A stretch of DNA of 53,188 nucleotides, from the NCBI GenBank assembly GCA_002344785.1, contig DDUL01000051.1, forward strand, positions 5,150 through 58,337, written 5' to 3'. Under the pieces are notes generated by a model, which was given only the letters and a program-made list of their open reading frames with translations, was not told the origin of the DNA and did not search any database. The position numbers and the translations under genes are program-made. Origin of the DNA: Bdellovibrionaceae bacterium UBA2339. GTDB taxonomy: Bacteria > Bdellovibrionota > Bdellovibrionia > Bdellovibrionales > JAMPXM01. This document shows positions 7,881-16,433 of this stretch, one piece after another; position 1 is the first letter of the stretch, and the number at the start of each line of letters is the position of its first letter.

Positions 7881-8777
7881 ATGACAGACAAAGAACTCCA
7901 CAACAAATTGCTGGGGCTTGTGCGCGAGGAACGTCGCGTGCTCGCCGATATCCTAACTCATCTCAAAGAGGTCGAGCGCCGAAAGCTTTACTGCGACTTC
8001 AAGCGCACCTCGCTCTTCGACTACGCCGTCAAAGAACTTGGTTACTCTGAAGACCAGGCGCAAAGACGGATAGAAGCTATGCGACTTCTCAAAGATCTTC
8101 CTGAAATCGCGCCCGCAATCCGCGATGGGCGACTCACCATCACCAACATCGCACAAGCGAACCGACTCTTTCGTCACACGCAACCAACGCGTGATGAAAG
8201 AGTCGCGTTCATCAAATCCATCGAGAATAAAACCAAGCGTGAAGTGGAACGCGAGATCGCCGCAATCGCGCCTGAGTTACCGAAGCCCGAGCGAGCTCGC
8301 GCGACAACGGCGAGCACTTCGCGACTCGCACTCGAACTTCCGAACGAAACGCTTGAACTAATCACGCAACTCAAAGGTGCGCTCGCGCACAAGTATCCGA
8401 ACATGACGACGGCGGAACTCATCACGCTGCTGGCGCGCGAGAAACTCGCCGCGCTGCGACCCGCGCCAGCGCAGGTGCAGCCGACGCCGAAGCCAACACA
8501 CGCGCCAGCTGACGCCGCGCGACCCGCGCCAGCGCGGAACACACAAGCGCCCGCGAAGCCCGCAACTCAAACGCGCTACATCCCGAAAAACCTCCGTCGC
8601 AAAATCCAGCATGAAGCCCAGCATAAGTGCGCCAACTGCGGCTCGCAGCACGCGCTCGAAATTGACCACATTCAACCGTTCGCTCTAGGAGGCCCGAACA
8701 CGCCAACGAATCTCCGAACGCTCTGTCGCAACTGCAATCAACGTGCGGCGAGAGTGGCAGGTCTTTGCGATCGGTGA
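7881..8777 (+). CDS. HNH endonuclease-domain protein
   Basis: A 298-residue protein. The N-terminal half is helical (residues 1-145) with a segment LGYSEDQAQRRIEAMRLLKD that reads like a DNA- or partner-binding helical bundle. A Pro/Ala-rich linker (about 195-235) follows, then a C-terminal HNH nuclease with CxxC at 250-253, the catalytic-type D262-H263 and a closing CRNC. The HNH fold cuts DNA with a bound metal ion; the target here is unknown. Two copies of the intergenic palindrome GACCCGCGCCAGCGC lie in the linker (8458-8474 and 8521-8537), so the repeat is translated there as Arg-Pro-Ala-Pro-Ala. No recombinase or methylase partner is adjacent. Confidence 0.85.
   Translation: MTDKELHNKLLGLVREERRVLADILTHLKEVERRKLYCDFKRTSLFDYAVKELGYSEDQAQRRIEAMRLLKDLPEIAPAIRDGRLTITNIAQANRLFRHTQPTRDERVAFIKSIENKTKREVEREIAAIAPELPKPERARATTASTSRLALELPNETLELITQLKGALAHKYPNMTTAELITLLAREKLAALRPAPAQVQPTPKPTHAPADAARPAPARNTQAPAKPATQTRYIPKNLRRKIQHEAQHKCANCGSQHALEIDHIQPFALGGPNTPTNLRTLCRNCNQRAARVAGLCDR
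8458..8537. repeat. Two palindromic repeat copies inside the HNH gene
   Basis: Copies at 8458-8474 (one mismatch) and 8521-8537 (exact) of GACCCGCGCCAGCGCGG, the element also found at 7498 and 7565. Both are in the same orientation and reading frame and code for the Pro/Ala linker. Confidence 0.75.
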
Positions 8778-8864
8778 GGAAATGGAAGCAAGATGCATCT
8801 CGCGCGAGGCGGCACCTTCGACACAGCCGCCGCCGCCCCAACCCCAGCCCCAGCCCGAGTAAGA

Positions 8865-10856
8865 TCACTCGCGCTCTAAAATCGCAGCTCGGCACACGTC
8901 ATCGAGCGAGGCCTTTGCCAAAGTTCGCTCCCACAGCGCCGAGTCCCAATGCTGAGCCAGCACATTCCCGCGAATGAAAGACTTCAGTTCGCCGCAAACT
9001 GCGGCGGGTTGTCGGCGACAACAAATAATCAGAGAATTGGCGGCGAGACCGCTGGTCAATTCGGCGAAGGCAAAGCGCCACGCGAAGTCACCAACACCAA
9101 CACCAACACCAGCGCCAGCATCAGCACCAGCGCCAGCATCAGCACCAGCGCCAGCACCAGACCCCGTCGCTCGCGTGTGCCACAGCCGCCGCAGGCGCTC
9201 AAAGGCCGCCTCGGGCTGACCTCGGTTCATTTCCGTCACGGCCCAATAGTATTCAAACCAAGGGCGCGGCGTGTCCGCGGGCGGGGCCACTCGCTTGAAC
9301 AAATCCAAAGGATCGCGATCGCGATATTTTTCGCCCAACGAGTAGAAGCAAAGCCCCAACAGATAATCGAGATCGCGATGGCGTGGATGTAAGTCGAAAA
9401 GTTCGAGCGCGGCCTCGCAACCTTGATCCACCTCGTTGTTCTGTAGAGCCCAGCGACTCCAGCCGCTGAGCGCGAGAGTCTTTTCGCCACGAGCAACTGC
9501 GGTGGACCATAGCCGGCCCTCATCTGACCAAGCGCGGGCTGACCACCAAGTCTGACCCGACCAAAACAAAACAAGCGCCGCTAGAAATCCAACTTCTCCG
9601 CGCCGGACTCGGGATCCCTGACGTCGGCACAACAGCAGAATGCAAAGCCCGCCGATCATGAGCCAGGGAAACAGTAAGTAAGTGTCCCAACCAAGATGCT
9701 CGGTGCTGCGCGCGTGTACGAGAATGAGCGGGAGAGCGGCGAGACTCAGCCAGTAGCCGGGTGATTCGATCGAGACCAAAGATTGCCAAATCGCCTGCGA
9801 GCACCAGCGCCACCCAGAGCACCACCCAGAGCACCACACCAACTCTCGAGCCATGTTCTCGGGCCGTTGGCCTCGTCGCCACCGCACATAAACCCAACCG
9901 AGTGCCAAAACGACAATTGCGCCGCCGATCCAATTGAGCGGATGATGTCGTTGATAGGAGGCGATGCTGGGTGCGATCGGCAGCAGAATTTGCATCACAT
10001 ATCGGCCAATGGCCTCGAAGCGATCCGACCACCAAAGATACCAAGTCTCATTTCCCAGCTTCGCGGCGCCACTTCGTGCCGCATAAGTTGCGCCTGCGTA
10101 GTATTGCCAGTTCGCGTACAGCAGCGCGCACGTGCCAAGTAAGTTGCTCAGCCAAAGTGTCGGAAGCGACCAGCCACGATACTTTCCATCAACCCACCAC
10201 AGCTTTAGCAAAATCAGTCCGGCCCAGAACACCCACAAAAGATGAATCGGTTGCGCGAGGCCGCTGGCGAGACTCGCGAGCAATGCGCCGAGCGCCCAAG
10301 CGCCAGCAAACGAGCTTTTCTCCGCCGCACGCATCGCCTTTTGCCAACATAAAGTCGCCAGCAGAGTGAGGAGTGCGGCGAGCAGATGCTTTCGCGCTGA
10401 AGGCCAGGCGACGCTGTTGACGGCTAAGGGATGTGCGCCAAGGATGAACAGGCCAAAGATCAGCGTGCGAGTTTGCGCGCGCACAGCTGGAACTTGGCCC
10501 AGCAGTCCGCCCAGCGCGACTAAGATGAAAATCCACAGAGCAAAATTGATGAGCTGAGGATTGTAGAAGCTGGTGGCTTCTTGAACACGAAATTCCAGCC
10601 AGCTGACGAGGTCGCGAAGCGGTTGTACGTCGAGAATGAGATTCTGCTCGCGCGCATGTTGATATTGCGCCAAGGAGCGAATGTCTTTCATGGGTAACAG
10701 CACGGCAGTGTCGTCATAACTGAGTAGTTCGCCGCGACGTAAAGGGGCCTCGTACAGGAGAGCAAGGAGCGCGCACAGCGCGATCGCCAAGAACACTTGC
10801 GAGCGAGAAGTCACAGTCTTGGCATGGAGCGAGTTCGACACTGCGGAAGAAGACAT
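8865..10856 (-). CDS. Multi-pass membrane protein with C-terminal TPR-like region
   Basis: A 663-residue integral membrane protein. The first 460 residues contain roughly ten hydrophobic helices, with the early loop GELLSYDDTAVLLPM followed by a luminal segment. The remainder is soluble and helical (ALELFDLHPRHRDLDYLLGLCFYSLGEKY), like tetratricopeptide repeats. This architecture resembles TMTC-type or GT-C glycosyltransferase-like proteins, but no catalytic motif is certain. Two in-frame repeat tracts alter the sequence: a Gly/Ala/Asp/Val run near residue 580 and a CSGW duplication near residue 350. The frame is open to 10892, but ATG 10856 removes an implausible TTG start. It is divergent from another large membrane protein. 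Confidence 0.65.
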   Translation of the reverse strand: MSSSAVSNSLHAKTVTSRSQVFLAIALCALLALLYEAPLRRGELLSYDDTAVLLPMKDIRSLAQYQHAREQNLILDVQPLRDLVSWLEFRVQEATSFYNPQLINFALWIFILVALGGLLGQVPAVRAQTRTLIFGLFILGAHPLAVNSVAWPSARKHLLAALLTLLATLCWQKAMRAAEKSSFAGAWALGALLASLASGLAQPIHLLWVFWAGLILLKLWWVDGKYRGWSLPTLWLSNLLGTCALLYANWQYYAGATYAARSGAAKLGNETWYLWWSDRFEAIGRYVMQILLPIAPSIASYQRHHPLNWIGGAIVVLALGWVYVRWRRGQRPENMARELVWCSGWCSGWRWCSQAIWQSLVSIESPGYWLSLAALPLILVHARSTEHLGWDTYLLFPWLMIGGLCILLLCRRQGSRVRRGEVGFLAALVLFWSGQTWWSARAWSDEGRLWSTAVARGEKTLALSGWSRWALQNNEVDQGCEAALELFDLHPRHRDLDYLLGLCFYSLGEKYRDRDPLDLFKRVAPPADTPRPWFEYYWAVTEMNRGQPEAAFERLRRLWHTRATGSGAGAGADAGAGADAGAGVGVGVGDFAWRFAFAELTSGLAANSLIICCRRQPAAVCGELKSFIRGNVLAQHWDSALWERTLAKASLDDVCRAAILERE
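9091..9163. repeat. In-frame minisatellite in the TPR membrane protein gene
   Basis: On the plus strand three CCAACA hexamers (9091-9108) are followed by nearly three copies of the 18-bp unit AGCGCCAGCATCAGCACC (9111-9128, 9129-9146, partial 9147-9163). On the coding strand this makes a Gly-Ala/Gly-Val/Asp-Ala repeat. Units are multiples of three, so copy changes would alter length without breaking the frame. Confidence 0.8.
9810..9833. repeat. 12-bp tandem duplication in the same gene
   Basis: CCACCCAGAGCA occurs twice in tandem, encoding a duplicated Cys-Ser-Gly-Trp in the minus-strand membrane protein, between predicted helices. Confidence 0.6.
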
Positions 10857-10961
10857 TCGATTCACGATAGAAATCCGCGCTGAGATTGACAACGCATTTC
10901 CACGCGCGGCCTACTAGCTTCAAGACCTCGTCGGTTCGCCCAACGGGCAGAAGGAAACTTC

Positions 10962-13370
10962 ATGGCGAAGCCCGCTCATCCTTTACTCCGTCAGCTCGTC
11001 ACGGGAATCGCAGAGATGGGCCTAGCAAGCATTGCGATTTTGTTGGTTTGGTGCGCGATCTTCGGTTGGCGCGGCGAGCTCCTCAGCGGCAACGACGCCT
11101 TCCTTGAAACTTATCTCATCGAACACTTGCAAGCGGCGGGCGGTGATTGGTCCCAGCGGCCCTATGATCATCGGGTGATGGGCGGCGTGGCCGCGCACTC
11201 GACTTACGGAAGCGTGTGGCTCTACCGCTGGGGCGTACAGCTGGGGCTGAGCCCACAGGGCACCTACAACTTTGCGTTGCTGACTCTGCAAGTTCTGATG
11301 GGGCTTCTCAGCTTGTGGATTCTTCGCGTCGCTCTGGCTCTCGCGCCCAAGCCCGGGCCCGCGACGCAAGCCAATGAGCGGAGTCGACTCCGAATTTGCA
11401 TCGAAGCCCTTAGCTTTCTGATTTTTGCGTTCTTACCTTGGTGGGGTTGGCGAGTGGGTTATGGTCACGCCATACACCTCTTTGGATTCATCGCGCTTCC
11501 TGCGTCTCTCTATTTGCTTTTGGCTATGCGTTTTGGACAGGCGCAGCTTTGGCCATCGCTCTGGGCGATCATCGCACTCGGCATCGCCCTGAGCTCTGCG
11601 GGAGCGCAAATTCTCTTCTATGCGCTGACAATTCTTGCGGTGCTGGCCGTGTTGATGGCGAGAGGCACACCACGGCGCGCTGTCGGCACGCTTTTGCTTC
11701 TCGCCTTCGGAGTTCTGGCATGGGCGTGGCCATCCGGAGTTGAAGTTGTGAGTCACTATGTGATGGGTGCGACGGCTCGAGGTGATGCGAACTCGCCGGT
11801 GATCTACTCCTACTTGCCGCATGCCGCGAGTGAATGGTTGAAGTCACTCACATGGCTCGACATGCAAGAGGCCGGAGTTCAGCAGCCACAAAATTTTTGG
11901 CACGAAGTGGATCTCGCATGGGGGTTATGGTTTTTGGCGGCAGCCGCGGCTTGGCGATGGAGGCCGCTTCGTGTGGCATTGCTCACTTACGCTCTCTTGG
12001 GGCTTGGCATCGCCGCGATCGTGTATCAGTGGTCGCCAATCTCTGAAGCTTTGCTCGCGATTTGTCGCGCGCTTTCTTTGCCGGTTGAAAGCTTCCGCGT
12101 GCCTTCGCGATGGATCTGGGTGTGGGGATACCCGGTGCAAATTTTGGCATGGTCGGTGATTCTCCATCGGCTTTTGAGTTTGCCGACGCAAAAGATCGAA
12201 GGACGGATTCGAGGCCTCGCCGCACTCATCTTGGTCATGCTGCTGATGTTGCTACTGAGTTTGGGTGGCTGGTGGAAAGAGGTCGCTGTGGCGCTGAGCC
12301 TCGTGATCGCGCTCGATCTTCTGCCGCTTCAATTCACCGCCGACAAATTTCGCTTGTCGCGCGAACAAGCGGATCGCCTCCAGCGCTTCACATCCTCGTT
12401 GGAGCTTCGCCTTGTGAGCCTCCTCGCCCTATTGGTGATGCAGCTGGCAGCATTCTCAGATCGCTTGCTGCCGATGTCGGATTTGAGCGAGCTACAGAGT
12501 TTTCGCGAGCGCTCGCAAATCGCCCAACAGCTTTCCAGCACCGATCGCATGACGCTCAATCCGTTGCTCCCGGGATTCGGCGCGCAATCCATACCTGCAC
12601 TGGGGGGTGCGGGCATCGATGGCAACTGGATCATGCCGAAAAATTTCTTAAAGCTCTTGGCTGCACTTGAAGGCGTGCCAGCGCCGGCCGCCGCGGTGAT
12701 CTGGTCATTTCGTCCTTCGCATGCTTTCGCGCCTTGGTTGCGCGAAGTTTTTCACGTGCACCGCCATCTTGAGATGACCTCCAGTGGACCGAGCTGGAGT
12801 GGTGAATCGCGCCCATCGATGTTGAAGTTCGCCGCACAAGCCGAAGTCCTCAACTCTTGGGAGCAGTGGCCCGAATTGGCCCGTCGATCCGAGTCGGCTC
12901 GCGATACGCTCTGGATTTTGCCTGAAGACCGAATGGAATGGGAAAACTTGCAGCTTGATTCCACCCCGCCAACACGGGCGCTTCCGGCGCCATGCCTCAA
13001 GACGCAAGTGAGCGATGAGCGACTCAATTGGACGGGATCACTTCTCTACGAGGCTCAGCTTGAAGCGGCGACGCCGTTGAATTCCTGTGTGGCGATTTTG
13101 CCTCTGGGGTATCATGCGCAACTTCGCGCGATGTGGACAAATGACCGAGGCGAACAAGTGGAGTTGAAAACCTTGCGCGCCCAAGCGGCTCTGACGGCGG
13201 TGATTTGGCCTCCACGGATTCTGCAGGCTGAAGCGCCATCGCGAGGCCGCTTGACCATACATTGGCGACACATGTTATCGCCAGGTCCGTCGTTGATTGT
13301 CATCCTGGCTGGTTGGATTCTCGTGATCAGTGGACTCTTCCTCATCGCCCGAGGAAAGTTTCACCGCTAA
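10962..13370 (+). CDS. Large multi-pass membrane protein, GT-C glycosyltransferase-like
   Basis: An 802-residue membrane protein with about eleven predicted helices in residues 15-500 and a soluble C-terminal part (about 520-770) ending in one more helix (SLIVILAGWILVISGLFLIA). An early extracytoplasmic loop contains GNDAFLETYLIEH, and a later one PVESFRVPSRWIW. The FRVPSR pattern and topology recall YfhO-like and GT-C membrane glycosyltransferases, but this is only a resemblance. The ATG at 10962 has AGAAGGAA upstream. It is divergent from the other large membrane protein and convergent with the small membrane gene at 13373-13711. The two large genes may act in one surface-glycan process. 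Confidence 0.6.
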   Translation: MAKPAHPLLRQLVTGIAEMGLASIAILLVWCAIFGWRGELLSGNDAFLETYLIEHLQAAGGDWSQRPYDHRVMGGVAAHSTYGSVWLYRWGVQLGLSPQGTYNFALLTLQVLMGLLSLWILRVALALAPKPGPATQANERSRLRICIEALSFLIFAFLPWWGWRVGYGHAIHLFGFIALPASLYLLLAMRFGQAQLWPSLWAIIALGIALSSAGAQILFYALTILAVLAVLMARGTPRRAVGTLLLLAFGVLAWAWPSGVEVVSHYVMGATARGDANSPVIYSYLPHAASEWLKSLTWLDMQEAGVQQPQNFWHEVDLAWGLWFLAAAAAWRWRPLRVALLTYALLGLGIAAIVYQWSPISEALLAICRALSLPVESFRVPSRWIWVWGYPVQILAWSVILHRLLSLPTQKIEGRIRGLAALILVMLLMLLLSLGGWWKEVAVALSLVIALDLLPLQFTADKFRLSREQADRLQRFTSSLELRLVSLLALLVMQLAAFSDRLLPMSDLSELQSFRERSQIAQQLSSTDRMTLNPLLPGFGAQSIPALGGAGIDGNWIMPKNFLKLLAALEGVPAPAAAVIWSFRPSHAFAPWLREVFHVHRHLEMTSSGPSWSGESRPSMLKFAAQAEVLNSWEQWPELARRSESARDTLWILPEDRMEWENLQLDSTPPTRALPAPCLKTQVSDERLNWTGSLLYEAQLEAATPLNSCVAILPLGYHAQLRAMWTNDRGEQVELKTLRAQAALTAVIWPPRILQAEAPSRGRLTIHWRHMLSPGPSLIVILAGWILVISGLFLIARGKFHR

Positions 13371-13372
13371 AT

Positions 13373-13711
13373 TCAGTTGAGTGCGCGAAAGAAACCCATT
13401 GAGCCAATGGCCGCGAGCACCAAAGCCGATGTCATCAGTAGACGCGACACCTTCTCGGGCACTGAATTGCGATCACGACTCAGCAAATGCAATCCGAGGC
13501 TCATGACCCAAAGCCCGCCGTTGATATGCAAAAGCAGATCGGGCCACCGCAAGGCTTCTCCCACCAACATACTTCCTAGACTCAAGCTCAGCACGAAGGG
13601 CAGGTCTTGAAATGAAGTCGAAGCTTGGCCGCTCAACCAATTTCGCGATCGAGGCCAAAGCGACAGAGCGAAAAGTCCAAACAGCAAAGTGAAGTACGGT
13701 TGCGAAATCAT
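13373..13711 (-). CDS. Small membrane protein of unknown function
   Basis: A 112-residue protein with four hydrophobic segments (YFTLLFGLFALSLW, LPFVLSLSLGSMLVG, LLLHINGGLWVMSLGLHLL, LLMTSALVLAAIGSMGFF). I do not recognise the family. The frame extends to a TTG at 13774; the internal ATG about 21 codons in is preferred because it opens the first hydrophobic helix. Its stop is 3 bases from the stop of the convergent gene. An overlapping frame at 13473-13934 is compositionally worse and was left out. Confidence 0.5.
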   Translation of the reverse strand: MISQPYFTLLFGLFALSLWPRSRNWLSGQASTSFQDLPFVLSLSLGSMLVGEALRWPDLLLHINGGLWVMSLGLHLLSRDRNSVPEKVSRLLMTSALVLAAIGSMGFFRALN

Positions 13712-13920
13712 TCGCCCAGATTTCCCAAATTCGAGGGCCAAAGTCGAGGTCCGAATTCGAGGGCGAAAGTTCAATCTCAGCGGTCACGTCCTGGTGATTA
13801 CCCTGGTCATTCCCAAAGCGAATCCGTGATCGATTCGCCCTGAGCCCGACCAGTGTCGAGGCCATTAAGCGAATCGTCTGCGAGTCGGCGTCCGCCTCTG
13901 CGGTCAGCGCAAAAAACGTC

Positions 13921-13948
13921 TCAACTCGAGGCACTGCGACGCCGATAA
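13921..13948 (+). promoter_or_regulatory. Putative FliA (sigma-28) promoter of the cupredoxin-CpaF operon
   Basis: GCCGATAA at 13941-13948 is a perfect match to the FliA -10 element. Upstream, TCAACTCG at 13921-13928 is a weak -35 at a 12-base spacing (consensus TAAAGTTT, 11). A start near 13955 would leave a leader of about 45 bases before the first gene. In Bdellovibrio, FliA drives many attack-phase genes. Confidence 0.55.
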
Positions 13949-14000
13949 GAAGTCGAGAGCGAACATGAAGTTCGCGAAATGTTCCAGGAGGAGAGGTCGG

Positions 14001-14348
14001 ATGATGAAGCGCGAAGGATCTTCAGCAAGAGCCCAACAGATGACCGCACCGCACATGCAGGGCCTGCAAGGCGATCTGCAAGTCGTCTTCGACGTCCTCT
14101 ATGAAATGGGTGTGATCGAGCCCGTGCTCAAGATGGATTGGCAAGCGCACTTGCGAGGCATGGAAAGTCAGGTGAGCGCCACGCGTTTACAATTGGACGA
14201 TGTGATTCGGCAGGTGAATCGCTGTGAAGGCGATGCCAGCAAGATTCGCGAGAAGTTGGCCAGCCTAGCACCCACGACACTGGAAGTTTTGGCGATCGAA
14301 GTGGCGCGTGAGTACGCGAACTTCCATTCGCGCGACATGGTTCATTGA
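14001..14348 (+). CDS. Small cytoplasmic hypothetical protein
   Basis: A 115-residue, mostly helical protein of no recognised family, with no signal peptide or membrane segment. A coiled-coil-like region runs through its middle (QVSATRLQLDDVIRQVNRCEG). The start is ATG 14001 or 14004, preceded by a strong AGGAGGAG site at about 13986-13993. It is the first gene after the FliA-type promoter and is followed after about 70 bases by the cupredoxin-like gene and then CpaF, so it is probably part of that operon. Confidence 0.6.
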   Translation: MMKREGSSARAQQMTAPHMQGLQGDLQVVFDVLYEMGVIEPVLKMDWQAHLRGMESQVSATRLQLDDVIRQVNRCEGDASKIREKLASLAPTTLEVLAIEVAREYANFHSRDMVH

Positions 14349-14419
14349 CGAAAAAAGTTTCCAGCCCAAGCGCCTGCACGGTGCAGGGCGGACGTGAATT
14401 GAGATGGAGGATTGAGATC

Positions 14420-15106
14420 ATGGAACAGACGACATCCTTACGCCGAGCGATTCGCACCTGCATGGCGTTCATGGTCTGTATGTGGGCGGCCAACAGCGCA
14501 CTGGCCGAAGGCTGGAGCATCGACTTGTCTCGACGAACCAACCAAATGCGCAAGTCGGAATTGCAGCGTGGCCCAGCTTCGCAGCGGCCTGATCAAGTCG
14601 ACTCCGCGACAGCTCGTGAAGTCGATGAGCAAGGGCGAAGCTTCATTTCGCGAATGGCCTCGCTCGTGGAAAGCGGTGAAGTGAGTCAGGACATTGTCAT
14701 CCTCAACACCGAGCGCGGCTTTGTGCCGCACACATTGCGCCTGCGTGCCGGCGGTCAGTATGTGATCCACGTGGTGAACGTGAACGAAAAAGAGAAAAAC
14801 GTCAGCTTCATCCTCGATGGATTCTCAGAGCATCACGCAACCTACTATGGTCGCGTAAAAACCTTCCGACTCGAGCCGCGCAAAGACGGAATCTATTCAT
14901 TTCTATCGCCTGAAACAGCAGCTGAGGGTCGCGTGATCGTGTTCTCTCCGCAAGAGTCGCCTCGCGATGGTGTGATCATGCGTCGACCAGCGCAGACCGA
15001 TGCGACTTCCGGCGAAGCTCAGCCCGTGGCGCAAACGCAAACCCCGCGCATCAAGTCGAATAATGTCGCGGTGATTACGGCTCGGCCGCAGGGCGATCAA
15101 GACTGA
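14420..15106 (+). CDS. Exported cupredoxin-like protein
   Basis: A 228-residue protein with a signal peptide (TCMAFMVCMWAANSALA, cleaved before Glu) and, at about residues 90-175, a beta-rich segment (ERGFVPHTLRLRAGGQYVIH, then VSFILDGFSEHHATYYGRV) that reads as a cupredoxin-like domain of the EfeO/plastocyanin fold. The cluster Ser-Glu-His-His could bind a metal, but the full type I copper set is not evident. A disordered Gln/Thr/Pro tail follows. The ATG has GGAGG at 14406-14410. Placed before a CpaF ATPase, it recalls the hit locus of B. bacteriovorus (Bd0108-Bd0109 beside Flp pilus genes); orthology is not shown. Confidence 0.65.
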   Translation: MEQTTSLRRAIRTCMAFMVCMWAANSALAEGWSIDLSRRTNQMRKSELQRGPASQRPDQVDSATAREVDEQGRSFISRMASLVESGEVSQDIVILNTERGFVPHTLRLRAGGQYVIHVVNVNEKEKNVSFILDGFSEHHATYYGRVKTFRLEPRKDGIYSFLSPETAAEGRVIVFSPQESPRDGVIMRRPAQTDATSGEAQPVAQTQTPRIKSNNVAVITARPQGDQD

Positions 15107-15161
15107 GTGGCGCTTCGGCGGCGAAGTGATGTTGACCTCGTAACTTGAAAGGGAAGCAGTC

Positions 15162-16289
15162 GTGAGTGGCAACAAAGCGTTGGGCATGTCGAATGTGTCC
15201 GCCGATGCGGTGAGGGGCAACCTTCTCCCAATTGCGCACTTGTGGGACGACCCGACGGTCACTGAAATTCTCATCAACGGCCCCAACGACATTTTCGTCG
15301 AAAGAAAAGGTAAGCTGGAGAAGGTCGATGCGAAGTTCGCGTCCGAGGACGCGCTCATGGCGGCCGTGAACTCGATCGCGGGTTCCGTTGGCCGAAGAAT
15401 CAACTACGAAGAGCCACGATTGGACGCTCGTCTTCCCGACGGCTCGCGTATTCATGCCGTGATCCCGCCGCTGTCACGCATGGGTGGCGCGGTCGTCTCC
15501 GTGCGGAAATTCACGCAGTCCAAGATCAACTTCAAAGACTACATCAAGCTCGGTGCGATCACGCCGGATGGCGCGAACTTTCTCGAGATCTGCATGTACC
15601 TTGGTAAAAACATTCTCGTCAGCGGTGGTACCGGCTCCGGTAAGACAACGCTGTTGGGACTTTTGTGTTCTCGTATTCCTAAAGGCCAGCGCATCATTGT
15701 GATCGAAGACGCGTGCGAATTGACCATCGAGTACGAACACGTTGTGCGTTTTGAAACTCGCATGGCGAACGAACAAGGTGAGTTTGAAGTGACGATGCGC
15801 GACCTGCTCAAGTCATCGCTTCGCCTCCGACCTGATCGCATCATTGTCGGCGAGGTTCGCGGCGCAGAAGGCTTAGAGTTGATTCAAGCGATGAACACAG
15901 GACACAAAGGCTGTCTCGGCACGATTCACGCCAACACGGCGAACGACGCACTCGTGCGCTTGGAGTCGCTGGCCATGGGTTCCGACGCCAAAATTTCCGA
16001 GAAGGCTCTGCAGTACTCAGTCGCCGCAGCGATCGACTTGGTCATTCAGATTTCACGCTTGTCAGATGGTTCACGTCGCATCACGGAGATCTCGGAGGTC
16101 ACCGGCTTGGATGACGACGGCAACTATCAAGTTCAGCAAATCTATGCGATTCGAAACCTCGTGCGCGCACCGGACGGAAAGCTTTCCGGGCAGATCGAGC
16201 CCACAGGTGTCTTGCCGACTTTCATGCAAGAAATCGAAGACAACCGCATTCCATTTCCGCGCTCGAAATTCATGCGTTCAGCAGCTTAA
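15162..16289 (+). CDS. cpaF: CpaF/TadA-type secretion or pilus ATPase
   Basis: A 375-residue hexameric type II/IV secretion ATPase. Walker A GGTGSGKTT is at residues 155-163, followed by the Asp box VIEDACEL, the Walker B/GEVRG region RPDRIIVGEVRGAEGLEL, and the His box TGHKGCLGTIHANTA. An N-terminal domain (NDIFVERKGKLEKVD) matches CpaF. In Flp/Tad systems this ATPase powers pilus assembly at the inner membrane. No pilin, CpaB, secretin, TadB or TadC lies in the window, so it is either an orphan or serves a distant locus. The GTG start has AAGGGAAG upstream. Confidence 0.93.
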   Translation: MSGNKALGMSNVSADAVRGNLLPIAHLWDDPTVTEILINGPNDIFVERKGKLEKVDAKFASEDALMAAVNSIAGSVGRRINYEEPRLDARLPDGSRIHAVIPPLSRMGGAVVSVRKFTQSKINFKDYIKLGAITPDGANFLEICMYLGKNILVSGGTGSGKTTLLGLLCSRIPKGQRIIVIEDACELTIEYEHVVRFETRMANEQGEFEVTMRDLLKSSLRLRPDRIIVGEVRGAEGLELIQAMNTGHKGCLGTIHANTANDALVRLESLAMGSDAKISEKALQYSVAAAIDLVIQISRLSDGSRRITEISEVTGLDDDGNYQVQQIYAIRNLVRAPDGKLSGQIEPTGVLPTFMQEIEDNRIPFPRSKFMRSAA

Positions 16290-16298
16290 CGCGATGGG

Positions 16299-16341
16299 CC
16301 GCCATGAATTGGCGGCAGCTGCTCAATTCATCAGCATTTTA
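16299..16341 (+). terminator. Possible terminator after cpaF
   Basis: GCCGCCA (16299-16305) pairs with TGGCGGC (16311-16317), and a smaller GCTG/CAGC hairpin follows, ending in ATTTTAT. The T-rich part is short, so termination is only suggested. Confidence 0.35.
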
Positions 16342-16433
16342 TCCCTACGCAAGGCCTCATTCCCAAGGCAATTCCGAGATTCGGAGCCAGCAAGGTTGCG
16401 AACCCGGAAGCCCTCCACTAACTTCGCGGGGGC

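Noticed and set aside
9091..9163. Tandem repeats considered as a CRISPR array
   Set aside because: Units are directly adjacent with no unique spacers, and they are translated in frame.
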